Below are positions 50,056-59,755 of a DNA stretch of 64,000 nt, in pieces. Both the position numbers and the translations under genes were made by a program. Location of the stretch: contig AP026073.1 of the NCBI GenBank assembly GCA_024349765.1, forward strand, positions 3,782,001 through 3,846,000, in the 5' to 3' direction. The notes beneath the pieces are model-generated. The model was given only the letters and a program-made list of their open reading frames with translations, searched no databases and was not told the origin of the DNA. Position 1 is the stretch's first letter. Each line of letters starts with the position of its first letter. Source of the stretch: Streptomyces nigrescens. Its GTDB lineage: Bacteria; Actinomycetota; Actinomycetes; Streptomycetales; Streptomycetaceae.

Positions 50056-50315
50056 TCAGCGTCGGTACAGCAGCGGTGTGACGAGCACGGCGGCTGATCG
50101 GTGTGGGAGTGCTTCGTAGGCTGTTCGGGACCGCGTGCGGCGCCAGATCCACGGTGAGGAACTCCAGGCGCCCGCGACTCCGGGCCACCCGTTCGCGCGG
50201 CGTGATTGCCGGACGTGAGTGAGACGTTACCGGAACGTCAGTGGCCCCGGGAAAAGTGGTGTCCACACCGCGGGAACGGCCAAAAACTCCCGCACGAAAC
50301 AGGGGGAACCCGATC

Positions 50316-50960
50316 ATGCGTACTTCCCGGATTCGTACCGCCACCCTGGCCGGCGTCACCGCCGCGCTGGCGCTGGGCCTGACCGCCTGCGGCGGCGCCG
50401 ACGGCAGCTCGAAGGCGGCGGACGGCGACAACGCCGCCGGTACCGCGCAGAGCCGGTCCGCGTCCAACGGGGGCGGCAACGAGGGCGCGCGCTCGAAGAC
50501 CGCTCCGGGCGAGGTGGCGAGCAAGGGCACATCGACCGGAGCCCAGCAGTGCCGCGGCGACGAGATGCTGCTCACCGCGGTGCACCGGTTCGCCGGGCAG
50601 CAGGGTGACCACCTGCTGGTCACCGCGTCGAACAAGGGCACCAAGCCATGCTGGGTCACCTCGTACCCGGCCGTGAAGCTCGACGGCCGTGGCACCGCAC
50701 TGCCGCACTCGAAGAAGGACAACCCCGGCGGCAACACGCACATCACGCTCCAGCCCGGCGGCAAGGCATACAGCGCGGTGAACCTCTTCGACTACGGCTC
50801 GAAGAACCACACGGCGCAGTCCTTCGCCATCGCGCTGCGAGGCGCGGACGGTCACGTCGGCCCCTTCTACTCCGTCGCCATCAAGGGCGAGAAGCCGCAG
50901 TTCAGCTGGAACGAGGCCGACGCGCTGAACTGGAGCACCAAGAAGCCGTACGACTTCTGA
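50316..50960 (+). CDS. DUF4232-type lipoprotein
   Basis: 214 residues. Lipobox LTACGG after a hydrophobic run; a Ser/Gly/Ala-rich linker to about residue 70; then a DUF4232-like beta domain with CRGDEML (first Cys), KPCWVTSYPAVKL, HITLQPGGKAYSAVNLFDYG and WNEADALNWST. The two Cys probably pair. AGGGGG precedes ATG 50316. Such lipoproteins are abundant in Streptomyces with no assigned role. Stands alone. Confidence 0.88.
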   Translation: MRTSRIRTATLAGVTAALALGLTACGGADGSSKAADGDNAAGTAQSRSASNGGGNEGARSKTAPGEVASKGTSTGAQQCRGDEMLLTAVHRFAGQQGDHLLVTASNKGTKPCWVTSYPAVKLDGRGTALPHSKKDNPGGNTHITLQPGGKAYSAVNLFDYGSKNHTAQSFAIALRGADGHVGPFYSVAIKGEKPQFSWNEADALNWSTKKPYDF

Positions 50961-51062
50961 CGGCCCGTCGGACAGTGACGCGTCAGTTCGGTCCGGCCCT
51001 GTCCCGCGTCCCGAACTCCGTCGGCACGGCTTCGATGTGCCGGCGATAGTGTCCGGCTGGAT

Positions 51063-51197
51063 GTGGGAGGGGACGCCGAGCCTCCCGACGCTGAGTGGGA
51101 GCAGGCGGATCGGGCGGCGGGCGCGAGGCGGCGCAACGCCGTGGTGGACGCGCTCGACTCGGTGCTGAAGGGGGCCAGGGACGTCGCCGGTCTGTGA
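51063..51197 (+). CDS. Short biased frame, possible small gene or fragment
   Basis: 44 residues from GTG 51063, reading EWEQADRAAGARRRNAVVDA then LDSVLKGARDVAGL. Codon bias is high, but no clear ribosome site is seen, and the frame stays open upstream. The rest of 50961-51798 has no gene that I can support. Confidence 0.25.
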   Translation: MGGDAEPPDAEWEQADRAAGARRRNAVVDALDSVLKGARDVAGL

Positions 51198-51798
51198 CTG
51201 GTCGAAGCGTCCGTCATGGCCCGGCGCACGGCTCAGACACAGCTTTGTCCGCGGGGGCTGCTGGGCGGCTGAGGCGATTGGCGGAGTGCCGGAGCCGGTG
51301 GCAACGATCCTGCGTTGGATGCTGCTGGTGACTGCCGGCGCGCCGTCCGGTGACAACCATCGCATGGGCTCCTTGGGCCGCAGGGCTCGGGCAGGATTGG
51401 CATCGACTGCGTCGTGCACAACGCGTCGTGCGCTGCACGTGACTTGAGCCGGGCGATACCGATCTGGTGACCTGAGTCAGAGATTCGTCTCGCCCGCCTC
51501 ACCGACCGGCTCGGCAAGGGCCTGGGCTCCGCACCCCGCGATGCCCTCCTCGTCGACGGCGTCTTGATGACGGCCTGGCCGTGCGCGGCTGAAGCGTCCG
51601 GCACATCGAGTCCAGTCCGCTGTCGGGTCGGTTCATCTGCCCGTCCAGACGATCCTCGGCTGGTTCGGTCCTGCCTGCTCCCGGCATTTCACCCCGGCTT
51701 GCGGCCCCCCGAAGCCCGGCTTGCTGCCGCCGAGGACTAGCGTCCTGCTGTGGACCCGAGTCGGCTCTTCCGCACGGAGCCGAAGGAGGACGATCTGC

Positions 51799-52827
51799 AT
51801 GGACGGTCACGTGGTGACCCACATGTCGGGCGGTCAGCTCCCGGAGCTGACCACAGGACGCCTACTGTCCACGTGGCAGCTGGACGTCCCCGCGCTGCTG
51901 CTGGTCGTCGCCCTGGGCGCGCTCTACGGCTACGGCATTGTGCGGCTCCGGCAGCGCGGTGAGACCTGGCCGCCCGCCCGTGTGGCCGCCTTCGCGCTGC
52001 TCGGCCTCGGGGCACTGGTGGTGGCCACGATGTCTGCCCTCGCCGTCTACGACCACGTGCTGTTCTGGCCGGCCGCCGTGCAGAACGTCCTCCTCGATCT
52101 CGTCGCACCCCTGGGGCTGGCCCTCGGCGACCCGCTGCGGCTCGCGGTCGAGGCACTGCCGGAGGGCGCCGCCGGGCGGGTCCGCCGGGCCATGGCGAGC
52201 CGTCTGGTGCGGGTGCTGACGTTCCCCCTGGTCAGTACGGCCCTGGTGCTGGCCACTGAGCTGACGGTGTACTTCACGCCGTACTTCGAGACCGCTCTGC
52301 GCGTGGGCTGGCTGCACGAGCTGATGTATCTGCACCTGCTCGCGGCCGGCTCCCTGTTCGTCATCCCCGTGCTGACCCACGAGGAAGCGCTGCCCACCTG
52401 GTGCAAGCATCCGGTGCGGGCGGGGCTGGTGTTCCTGGACGGCATCGTCGACGCGGTCCCCGGCATCGTCGTCATGACGCACGGCACGCTGATCGCGGGC
52501 GCCTGGTATCTGCACCACGCGCCGACCTGGTCCCCGGACGTACAGCACGACCAGCAGATCGGCGGCGGCGCCATGCTCAGCATCGCCGAACTCGTCGCCC
52601 TTCCGTTCCTGCTCGCGCTCCTGTTCCAGTGGGCGCGCACGGAGCGGGTCCAGACCGTGGCCCTGGACCAGCACCTCGACGCGGAACTCGCCCTCGCCAC
52701 AGCCAAGCCCACCGCCTCGGTTTCGGACCGTGGCCAGGCACCGTCTTCCGAACGGGTACGCCCCTGGTGGGAAACCGAAGAGAACGAGGTCGCTGCCAGG
52801 ATCCGACGCCAGCACCGGGATACCTGA
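51799..52827 (+). CDS. Cytochrome c oxidase assembly factor CtaG-like membrane protein
   Basis: 342 residues with about seven hydrophobic helices. Family features: VYDHVLFWPAAVQNVLLDLVAPLGLALGDP, YFETALRVGWLHELMYLHLLAAGSLF, and GIVDAVPGIVVMTHGTLIAGAWY, with His residues that in CtaG-like proteins are thought to handle copper. It would help assemble cytochrome oxidase or act in copper handling. AAGGAGGA at 51783-51790 fixes ATG 51799. Soluble C-terminal tail from about 285. No oxidase gene is near. Confidence 0.88.
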   Translation: MDGHVVTHMSGGQLPELTTGRLLSTWQLDVPALLLVVALGALYGYGIVRLRQRGETWPPARVAAFALLGLGALVVATMSALAVYDHVLFWPAAVQNVLLDLVAPLGLALGDPLRLAVEALPEGAAGRVRRAMASRLVRVLTFPLVSTALVLATELTVYFTPYFETALRVGWLHELMYLHLLAAGSLFVIPVLTHEEALPTWCKHPVRAGLVFLDGIVDAVPGIVVMTHGTLIAGAWYLHHAPTWSPDVQHDQQIGGGAMLSIAELVALPFLLALLFQWARTERVQTVALDQHLDAELALATAKPTASVSDRGQAPSSERVRPWWETEENEVAARIRRQHRDT

Positions 52828-53529
52828 CCTGCGCCGGCCTCCAGCGTTGCGGGAGCAGCCTCGTCGCCCCTATGGCCTTCCGCCGGCTTTGGCCTCTGCG
52901 AGACCCGGGCCGGGCGCTCTTGCGGACAGCGACCTGACCGACCTTCCCGATTTGGCCGACGCGATCTTCGACCTCCACAGCGGTTCGCAGCAGACAGCCG
53001 AGATCCGTCGCTGATTGCGAGCGGAGCCGTCCGTCTGCGTCGTCCAGGAGGCGAGAGCGGTCAGCCGCTCGCTGCAGGCCGCTCGGAGTACGTGCCGCAG
53101 TCGAACCCCGCGAGCGCGCTGTACAGCAGGGTGGGACGGGGCGGGGCGGGGGCGGCCGGGCAGCCGGATGTCACCGTGACGGAAACCGGCACTTGAATCG
53201 CGCCGTATAGCACTGGTCGAATACCGCGCGGCCGGGCTGCCAGTCGGCGATGTGCACGGTCACGTACAGACCCTCGGGCGCACCCCCATTTCCGGTCGGA
53301 GTTGCAGCCGCACCACCGAAGGCACCGTCGAGCGCCGAACAACCGCGTCCGAGGGGCCCGTTGAGCGTCTGCTCCCCGTCGCGTTATTCGACGAGCGCGG
53401 GGTCGGCCGCCGGGGCCGGGGCGGCGCGGTTGGTGGTGGTGCGGGCTCCCCGCACCACCACCGGCCGATTCGTCTCAGTGCGCCGCGGAGTCCCAGCTGG
53501 GGTCGTCGTGGGCTGTCAGGGTGATGGCC
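52828..53529. other. Gene-poor interval
   Basis: About 700 bp. A frame tail at about 52905-53014 (plus, DLTDLPDLADAIFDLHSG) and one at 53061-53240 (minus) show some codon bias, but have no starts or recognised families. No clear repeat or terminator was found. Confidence 0.35.
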
Positions 53530-54738
53530 TCACCGCGACGGCCCACGACGATGAGGTCGGCGCAGCAGGGCGGCCGTGGCCAGGATCGGGGTGGTCGCGG
53601 CGGTGGCAGCGGCACCGAGTCTGGTTTCGGTGGCCAGGATCCAGCGGACTTTTTTCATGGCCAGGGTGAGGATCTCGCTGCCGCGCTGGCGCATACCTGC
53701 CTCGAACCGGCTGACGGCCACGGTGAGAGTGCTGGCACCGTCGGCGGCTTCGCTCAACCGCATGAGCAGGCTGGCGGCGTCGCGGATGGCCGCGCTGGCG
53801 CCCATTCCGGCGGTTGGTGGTGTCGCGTGGACGGCGTCGCCGAGTGCGGTGATCCGGCCTGCGGGCCACGGTGCGAGGTCGGATGCCCGGGTCGAGGCGG
53901 CGTTGAAGCGGAATGCGGCCACGCTGTGCGGGTCGGCGCGGGCAATGACCTCGAGCGCGTGCTCGGCCCAGCCCCGCGCACGGAACCGGTCCAGCAGCGC
54001 GGCCTGCAACTCGCCGTCACGCAGACCACGCAGGGCGTCGGTGGCGGCGGATTCGGGGAACATGCCGCCCCAGACGTAGGTGGGTCCGGTGGTGACGGAC
54101 ATCCGCAGCTCGGGCGCATCGAGCACGGCGTTGCCGACCGGGTCGCGATAGCCGACGTAGAGCGCCGCGCCCCGAGGGCCTATTGCCAGCCCCGATCGTG
54201 GTCCGAGCCGCTGCTGTTCACCAAGGCTCAGGTCTCCGAGGGAGGTGCGGCCGGAGAACCCGATGATGCCCGCCGGTCGGTTGGTCGGGCCTCCAGCCAG
54301 GTGCCGGGCGACGAGGGAGTGGGTACCGTCCGCGCCCACCACCAGATCAGCCGTGACGGGTGCGGCATCGGTGAACCGCACCTGGGGTGTGCCGTCTTCG
54401 CCGTGGCCGATGCCGGACACGGTCCGCCCCAGGTGCAGGTCATCGCCGACCGCCTCGGCCAGCAGCGTGCGCAGGGTGATGCGGTCGATGTCGACGCCGG
54501 CATCATTGCTGAGGTCCGGCCCGTGGCCGAGGAGCCGGCCTCGCCGGTCCCAGAACGCATCGCGGTCGCGCAGCCGCAGCGCCGAGGCCGATGCCAGCAG
54601 ACGCTCCATGATCTCCGGCGCCACCAGCTCCCGCAGCGCCGACTGCGCCCGCTCGTCCAGGGTGATGTGGTAGCCGCTCGTCGCCGCGACCTCGGTGTCG
54701 CGGTCGAACGCCGCCACCTCGAAACCCCGACGACGCAA
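53530..54738 (-). CDS. FAD-dependent monooxygenase, 5' end damaged
   Basis: 402 residues as an open frame. PheA/TetX-type FAD monooxygenase parts are present: VVGADGTHSLVAR (the DG motif), GRITALGDAVHATPPTAGMGASAAIRDAASL (GD motif). The protein begins LRRRGFEVAAFDRD, i.e. after the place where the first beta strand and GxGxxG loop belong. Just upstream, EGGKNAS can be read in another frame where GGGIAGL would be expected, so a small deletion has shifted the frame. Without the FAD loop it is probably inactive. Confidence 0.7.
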   Translation of the reverse strand: MRRRGFEVAAFDRDTEVAATSGYHITLDERAQSALRELVAPEIMERLLASASALRLRDRDAFWDRRGRLLGHGPDLSNDAGVDIDRITLRTLLAEAVGDDLHLGRTVSGIGHGEDGTPQVRFTDAAPVTADLVVGADGTHSLVARHLAGGPTNRPAGIIGFSGRTSLGDLSLGEQQRLGPRSGLAIGPRGAALYVGYRDPVGNAVLDAPELRMSVTTGPTYVWGGMFPESAATDALRGLRDGELQAALLDRFRARGWAEHALEVIARADPHSVAAFRFNAASTRASDLAPWPAGRITALGDAVHATPPTAGMGASAAIRDAASLLMRLSEAADGASTLTVAVSRFEAGMRQRGSEILTLAMKKVRWILATETRLGAAATAATTPILATAALLRRPHRRGPSR

Positions 54739-54786
54739 CCCCGCCGCCAGGGATCGCTGGCATTCTTGCCACCTTCGATGCCGAAC

Positions 54787-55317
54787 TCACTGACGTTCGC
54801 CCGCTCGAACTCGTCCAGGCCGGTCGACGCCTCGCGCACCGATGGGCCACCATGACAGAGACCGGCGACAGCAACAGCCCAACCCGCTCCTCATGAACGG
54901 TCCATCCAGGCCGAGTTCCTTGCCCGGCACGATCGCTTGTCCGGGCGTGGCGAAAACGAAGTGGCTGGTGTAGTCGGAGTCCTTGAGGCGCGCGAACGCG
55001 GCCAGGTGAAACCGGCGCGTGTCGTCGCCGGGGTCGGAATCGACATGGCCGATGAACTCCGCGATCGCCACGCGGTCGAGGTACTCGTTCGACTGGTGCT
55101 CGGTCGGCTGGGTCACCTGATGCCGTTGGGGCGAATGCCAGGCGACCGTGGCATACATACCGGACGACCAGCCTCGCGGGCCCACTGCGAGATGGCTCCC
55201 CGCGACCAATGCCAGACTCCGCTGGAACGGGGAATTTCCAGGCAGTGGCCACGGCTGGATGTGAGTGTCCGAACGGTGGCTGCGGCAACTCCGAGAGGAA
55301 CAGGGCAGTGTCGCCAT
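54787..55317 (-). CDS. Unrecognised frame with strong codon bias
   Basis: 176 residues from ATG 55317 with GAAGGTG ahead. The middle looks like real protein (SNEYLDRVAIAEFIGHVDSD; RRFHLAAFARLKDSDYTSHF; FATPGQAIVPGKELGLDG). The last 30 residues have weaker bias, while another frame over the same bases (GLDEFERANVSEFGIEGGK) has better bias, so a frameshift is likely. Family unknown. It is divergent from the kinase gene at 55369. Confidence 0.35.
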   Translation of the reverse strand: MATLPCSSRSCRSHRSDTHIQPWPLPGNSPFQRSLALVAGSHLAVGPRGWSSGMYATVAWHSPQRHQVTQPTEHQSNEYLDRVAIAEFIGHVDSDPGDDTRRFHLAAFARLKDSDYTSHFVFATPGQAIVPGKELGLDGPFMRSGLGCCCRRSLSWWPIGARGVDRPGRVRAGERQ

Positions 55318-55368
55318 CACCTTCAAGGAAAACCTCTTGTGCGTGCCGCCGTCCGATGTTGAGGTGGC

Positions 55369-56334
55369 ATGGTGACCAACCACGATGAGGTGGCGGCTGT
55401 CCGACCGTTGACCCTGGCTTGGGTGAGCAGGCATCTGGAGGTCGGCGAACGGATCGTCAGGACCGAGGCGCTGCACGGCGGCATCACTGCCGAAATGCGG
55501 AGGCTGACCATCGGTGCGCGGGACGGAGGCACCCGTCACCTGGTGCTGCGGAGTTTCGTCGACCCGTTCTACGTGGGGCACGCCGAGGACCTGCTGAACA
55601 GGGAGACCGGCGCCCTGACCCTGCTCGCGGGGACCGGCGTGCCGGCTCCTGGACTGATCGCGGTTGATCCGACCGCCGCGCACTGCGAGTATCCATCGCT
55701 CCTGATGACACATCTGGCGGGCCGGACGGTCCTCGACGATGAGGGATTGGAGACACGCGTCCCTCTGCTGGCCCACCAACTCGTCGCGATCCACGCGTTG
55801 CGACCTGTCGAGCGGCCCCGGGAGTATGTGGCGTTGACGACCGCCGACACCGTCGTGACTCCAAAGGGCGCCGACGCGGCGGTATGGGCCGCGGCGATCG
55901 ACGTGATCCGCAAGCCCGCGCCCCCCTATGAAGGACGGTTCCTGCACCGGGACTTCCAACCCGGCAACGTGCTGTTCGACGTGTCGCCCCCAGGGTCGGC
56001 AGATGCCCGGATCTCCGGCGTCGTCGACTGGGCACAGACCTCCTGGGGCCCGGCGGATCTCGACGTGGCGCACTGCTCGACCAATCTCGCGCTGCTGCAC
56101 GGCCCGGCCTGGGGTCTGCGGTTCGCCGAGGCGTATGAGGAGGCCGGCGGGGTGCTGGCCGCGGACGCGAGCGCGCGGCTGTACTGGCTGGTGCGGAGCG
56201 GGCTGGCCTTCTCAGAAGAAGTGCAGCAGGTGGCGCAGCCATGGCGGGAGGCTGGGAGAACAGAGCTGACGACGCGGGCTGTGGAGGAGCGGCTGGATGC
56301 CTATGTCACCGCCCTGATGGACACGCTGGGCTGA
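55369..56334 (+). CDS. Aminoglycoside phosphotransferase (APH)-family kinase
   Basis: 321 residues. Small-molecule kinase fold: N-lobe HLVLRSFVDPF (ATP Lys region altered to Arg), C-lobe catalytic loop FLHRDFQPGNVLFD and metal-binding VVDWAQTSWGPADLDVAH. Family members phosphorylate antibiotics, homoserine-like compounds or other small alcohols; the substrate cannot be told. It might give resistance to an aminoglycoside or macrolide, but nothing nearby supports this. Start 55369 begins just ahead of the first conserved strand. Confidence 0.88.
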   Translation: MVTNHDEVAAVRPLTLAWVSRHLEVGERIVRTEALHGGITAEMRRLTIGARDGGTRHLVLRSFVDPFYVGHAEDLLNRETGALTLLAGTGVPAPGLIAVDPTAAHCEYPSLLMTHLAGRTVLDDEGLETRVPLLAHQLVAIHALRPVERPREYVALTTADTVVTPKGADAAVWAAAIDVIRKPAPPYEGRFLHRDFQPGNVLFDVSPPGSADARISGVVDWAQTSWGPADLDVAHCSTNLALLHGPAWGLRFAEAYEEAGGVLAADASARLYWLVRSGLAFSEEVQQVAQPWREAGRTELTTRAVEERLDAYVTALMDTLG

Positions 56335-56482
56335 GCCGAAGCAGCCCGAGGTGCGGGCCGGCGGTGTGCGCCAGGTCCGGCTGCGATCACGTCTTGGTTG
56401 GTCGATTGGCTCGTGAGTGGCAGTGATCACAGCCGATGTGTTCGCTTCCAGACCGAGCTCATCGAGACGGCGAGGGTAGCGA

Positions 56483-57058
56483 TCACTCCGCTGATCTGGG
56501 TTTTTTGCGCTGGTTGGCATTGAAGCGCGCTTTCTTCTGACGATTCCCGCACGTGTTCATGTCACACCATTTGCGGGTGCGACTTTGGCTGGCGTCGAAG
56601 AAGGCGGCTTGGCAGGTGGGTGATGCACACAAGGCCAATTTTCCGTCTCGTTCGCCTGCGATGATGCTGATCGCGTCGGCGGCGATCACGCTGAGGGCAT
56701 CTTCCACGCAGGAAGCCGAGCTGAGTCGCCATCGCCGCTCACCCTCGGGCGTCAGGATCGCTGCGGCCCGACCCTGAGCGCTGCAGTCATTGATGACTTG
56801 GACAGCAGACGCCGGGAGAGCCTCCTGGGTCGCGGCCGCTGTCGCGGCGGCGTGAATCGACTCCCTCAGTTCCCGGGCGAGGTCGAGCTGGGCAGTGGTG
56901 CAGGAGTCCACGGGGAGGCCGTTCACCGTCAGCCAGTCGACGAGTCGCTGCGGCGTGGGGATGCGCTCCACGGCGTCGCCATGACGCTCGGACAGAGTCC
57001 CCGTGAAGCTGGTCGCCAGCACAGTACCGAGGCGGAAGTCAGGGAATCCAGCACGCAT
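56483..57058 (-). CDS. CGNR zinc-finger (ABATE domain) regulator
   Basis: 191 residues. N-terminal ABATE-like helical domain (RLVDWLTVNGLPV; LARELRESIHAAATAA), C-terminal CGNR finger: CASPTCQAAFFDASQSRTRKWC ... CGNRQKKARF. CGNR proteins bind DNA and often repress a neighbouring metabolic gene. It is divergent from an epoxide hydrolase gene over 100 bp with three phased TAGCCGGTT repeats. Confidence 0.9.
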   Translation of the reverse strand: MRAGFPDFRLGTVLATSFTGTLSERHGDAVERIPTPQRLVDWLTVNGLPVDSCTTAQLDLARELRESIHAAATAAATQEALPASAVQVINDCSAQGRAAAILTPEGERRWRLSSASCVEDALSVIAADAISIIAGERDGKLALCASPTCQAAFFDASQSRTRKWCDMNTCGNRQKKARFNANQRKKPRSAE

Positions 57059-57067
57059 GGAACCACC

Positions 57068-57140
57068 TTAGCCGGTTGCAGCGTGGCTCGGGGAACTGCT
57101 AGAACCGTCTTAGCCGGTTCGCGACAGGTCGTAGCCGGTT
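57068..57140. promoter_or_regulatory. Phased TAGCCGGTT repeats (CGNR operator candidate)
   Basis: TAGCCGGTT begins at 57069, 57111 and 57132: spacings of 42 and 21 bp, i.e. two helical turns or multiples. All lie between the divergent CGNR regulator and epoxide hydrolase genes. Confidence 0.65.
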
Positions 57141-57161
57141 CCGCGATGGCCAGGAGGTCTC

Positions 57162-58334
57162 ATGCCCCGTCCAACCAGCGACGTGCAAGTATGTGAAGCC
57201 CACGCAACCGACGCTGACCTCGACGATCTGCGCGCGCGACTGGCCGCGGCGCGACTACCGGAGGCTGAGACGGTCTATCGCGCCGCGCCCGGCCCTCGCC
57301 GATGGGAACAGGGCGTCCCTCTCGCCGACCTCGTCGATGTCGTGAACTACTGGCGCACCGGGTACGACTGGCGGTCGTTCGAAGAGCGTCTTAACCGGAT
57401 CGGCCAGTTCCGCACGACCATTGATGATCTGGGAATCCATTTCCTGCACCGCCGATCCGCGCGCGCGGATGCCACCCCTCTGATCTTGACGCACGGCTGG
57501 CCAGACAGCATTGCTCGGTTCATCGATGTTGTGGACGAGCTGGCAGATCCGAAGGACGCAGGCGCCCCGGCGTTCCACGTAGTGGTCCCGTCGCTTCCAG
57601 GCTTTGGTTACAGCGACAGGCCGGCCACCACCGGATGGGGAACCGAAAAGATCGCGGCCGCATGGGTGGAACTGATGGGAAGGCTCGGCTACAGCAAGTT
57701 CGCAGCCCACGGCGGCGACTGGGGAGGCAATATCACCACGGTTCTCGGCGGCAGGTTCCCGGCGCACGTTCTCGGCATCCACACAACGTTCGCGGAGGGC
57801 CCGCCCGGGTTGACAATGGACGGGCTGACGGCGGTCGAGCGCAAGTGGGCCGAGGAGACCCGCTATTTCTGGCGCCACCGCGCGGCGTACGCGAAGCAGC
57901 AGGCGACCCGACCGCAGACCATCGGCTACTCGCTCGTCGACTCACCGGTCGGGCTTCTTGCCTGGATCCTCGACAAGTTCGCCGAGTGGTCCGACACCGA
58001 AGACAGCCCGTTCGAGACGATTTCCAGAGACCGCATTCTCGACGACGTCACCCTGTATTGGCTGACCCGGACCGGCGCATCGGCGGCCCGCATTTACTAC
58101 GAAAGCCACAACTCGCTCGATCCCGAACTTCGGGTCGACGTCCCGTCAGCGATCACTATGTATCCCCGCGACGTCGAGAAGTGTCCGCGTGCCTGGGCGC
58201 AGGAGCGGTACCGGCAGATCGTCCGATGGAGGGAGCCCGAAAGCGGGGGACATTTCCCGTCGCTGGAGGTTCCCGAGTATTTCGTCAAGGATCTGCAAGA
58301 GGGCCTCGCGGCAGTGCTGGCCGCTCATCGGTGA
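57162..58334 (+). CDS. Epoxide hydrolase (EHN-domain alpha/beta hydrolase)
   Basis: 390 residues. N-terminal EHN domain (LDDLRARLAAARLPEAE; YDWRSFEERLNRIGQF), oxyanion HGWPD at 111-115, nucleophile Asp186 in GGDWGGN, cap region, and the catalytic His364 in GGHFPSLE. It should hydrolyse an epoxide to a diol through a covalent Asp ester, as in microsomal-type enzymes. Divergent from the CGNR regulator, with the phased repeats in between, so expression is probably induced by its substrate or a related signal. Confidence 0.93.
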   Translation: MPRPTSDVQVCEAHATDADLDDLRARLAAARLPEAETVYRAAPGPRRWEQGVPLADLVDVVNYWRTGYDWRSFEERLNRIGQFRTTIDDLGIHFLHRRSARADATPLILTHGWPDSIARFIDVVDELADPKDAGAPAFHVVVPSLPGFGYSDRPATTGWGTEKIAAAWVELMGRLGYSKFAAHGGDWGGNITTVLGGRFPAHVLGIHTTFAEGPPGLTMDGLTAVERKWAEETRYFWRHRAAYAKQQATRPQTIGYSLVDSPVGLLAWILDKFAEWSDTEDSPFETISRDRILDDVTLYWLTRTGASAARIYYESHNSLDPELRVDVPSAITMYPRDVEKCPRAWAQERYRQIVRWREPESGGHFPSLEVPEYFVKDLQEGLAAVLAAHR

Positions 58335-58358
58335 ACGCGGATGGGTGCCGGCACTCGA

Positions 58359-58533
58359 TCACCGCCTGATCCGGCTCAAGGCGTTGCCCGACGGCTTCCG
58401 GACCGAGTTCATCGAGACCAAGCCCTCTGCGCCCTCGCGCAGACCCGCACCCTGACGGAACGCTGTGGCCGCAGCCGCGGTCAGCAAGGCCCCGAACACT
58501 GCCACGGTGTCGAAGGAGTAGTTCGCGGGGGGG
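58359..58533 (-). pseudogene. Gene fragment next to the IS110 element
   Basis: A frame ending at 58359 reads YSFDTVAVFGALLTAAAATAF then RQGAGLREGAEGLVSM, with high codon bias and a hydrophobic helix, but has no start: it is cut close to the IS110 boundary. A run of nine G at about 58528-58536 marks the edge. Its other part is not found on the far side of the element. Confidence 0.4.
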
Positions 58534-58552
58534 GGTGCCTCTATGTCTTTGG

Positions 58553-59755
58553 TCAAGCGAGGCGTGGGGTTCTGGGTTCGTAGAAGGTGCCGTCGCGGAG
58601 CATCGCGAACAGCACATTGATCCGCTGGCGGGCCAGGCGGAGAAGTGCCTGGGTGTGGGTTTTCCCTCGGGCCCGGCATTTGTCGTAGTAGGTGCGGGAG
58701 GCGGGATCGTGCAGGGCGGCGAACGCGGACAGGAACATCGCGCGTTTGAGCTGTCGGTTGCCGCCTCTGGGTGCGTGTTCGCCATGGATCGAGGTCCCCG
58801 ACGATCTGGTGGCCGGGGCGAGGCCGGCGTAGGAGGCGAGATGGGCGGCGGTGGGGAAGCTGGTGCCGTCGCCGACGGTGACCAGCAAAGTAGCGGCGGT
58901 CCTGACCGCGACCCCCGGCATCGAGGTCAGGACCTGGGAAAGAGGGTGTGCCTCCAGCAGGGCAGCGATCTGGGCTTCCAGAGCCCGACGTTGCTCGTGC
59001 ACGGCTGCGAGCGAGCGGGCCAGGGAGGGGATCACGACGTCGAGGGTGCCGGTCCCGGGAACGACGACGGTCTGCTCGTCGAGCGCGTTGAAGACCTCCT
59101 CGATCAGTCGCTGGGCCATGCGCGGGGCTTTGGGTCTGATCACCTCGACGAGTCTGCGGCGTCCGGCTTTGCGCAGCGCGGCCGGGGATCCGTAGCGTTC
59201 CAGCAGCCAGGTGACGGCCTGGTGGTCCAGGCGGGGGCCCAGGACGCGTTCCAAGCTGGGGTGGAACTGGGTGAGCAGGCCGCGTATGCGGTTGGAGGTG
59301 CGGGTGGCCTCGGCCGCGAGGTCCTGGTCGAAGCCGACCAGAACGGTCAGCTCGGCGGTGATCTCGTCGGTCAGTTCCAGCGAGCGCAGGGTGTGCGGCA
59401 TGGTGCGGGCAGCATCCGCGATCACGGCCGCGTCCTTCGCGTCGGTTTTCGCCTCGCCGGGATACAGGTCGGCGATCCGCCGCATGGCAAGTCCCGGCAG
59501 ATAGGCGACCTTGCAGCCGGCGTCCCGGGCGACCGTCAGGGGCAGGGCGCCGATCGAGGCGGGCTGGTCCACGATCACCAGTACGGTGCCGAACTTCGCG
59601 GCCAGCTTGTCGAAGACGGCCCGCAGCTTCGGCTCGCTGTTGGGAAGCTGCTTATCGAAGACCTTCTTGCCGGCCGGGGTCAGCCCGTGCCCGTGATGGG
59701 CACTCTTGCCGACGTCCAAGCCTAGGAAGACGCCCACGTCGCCGGTGTCGAACAT
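58553..59755 (-). mobile_element. IS110-family transposase (intact)
   Basis: 400 residues from ATG 59755. N-terminal DEDD RuvC-like domain (LGLDVGKSAHH with Asp14; VIVDQPAS; GEAKTDAKDAAVIAD) and C-terminal transposase_20 domain with SMPGVAVRTAATLL and LASYAGLAPATRSSGTS then RGGNRQLKRAMF, containing the conserved Ser. Length is normal, so it looks active. IS110 elements lack terminal repeats and use a structured non-coding RNA from the end region. Left and right ends cannot be fixed by sequence alone. Confidence 0.93.

Noticed and set aside
51862-52815. Minus-strand frame opposite the CtaG-like gene
   Set aside because: Gln/Glu/His/Arg-rich antisense of a membrane protein gene.
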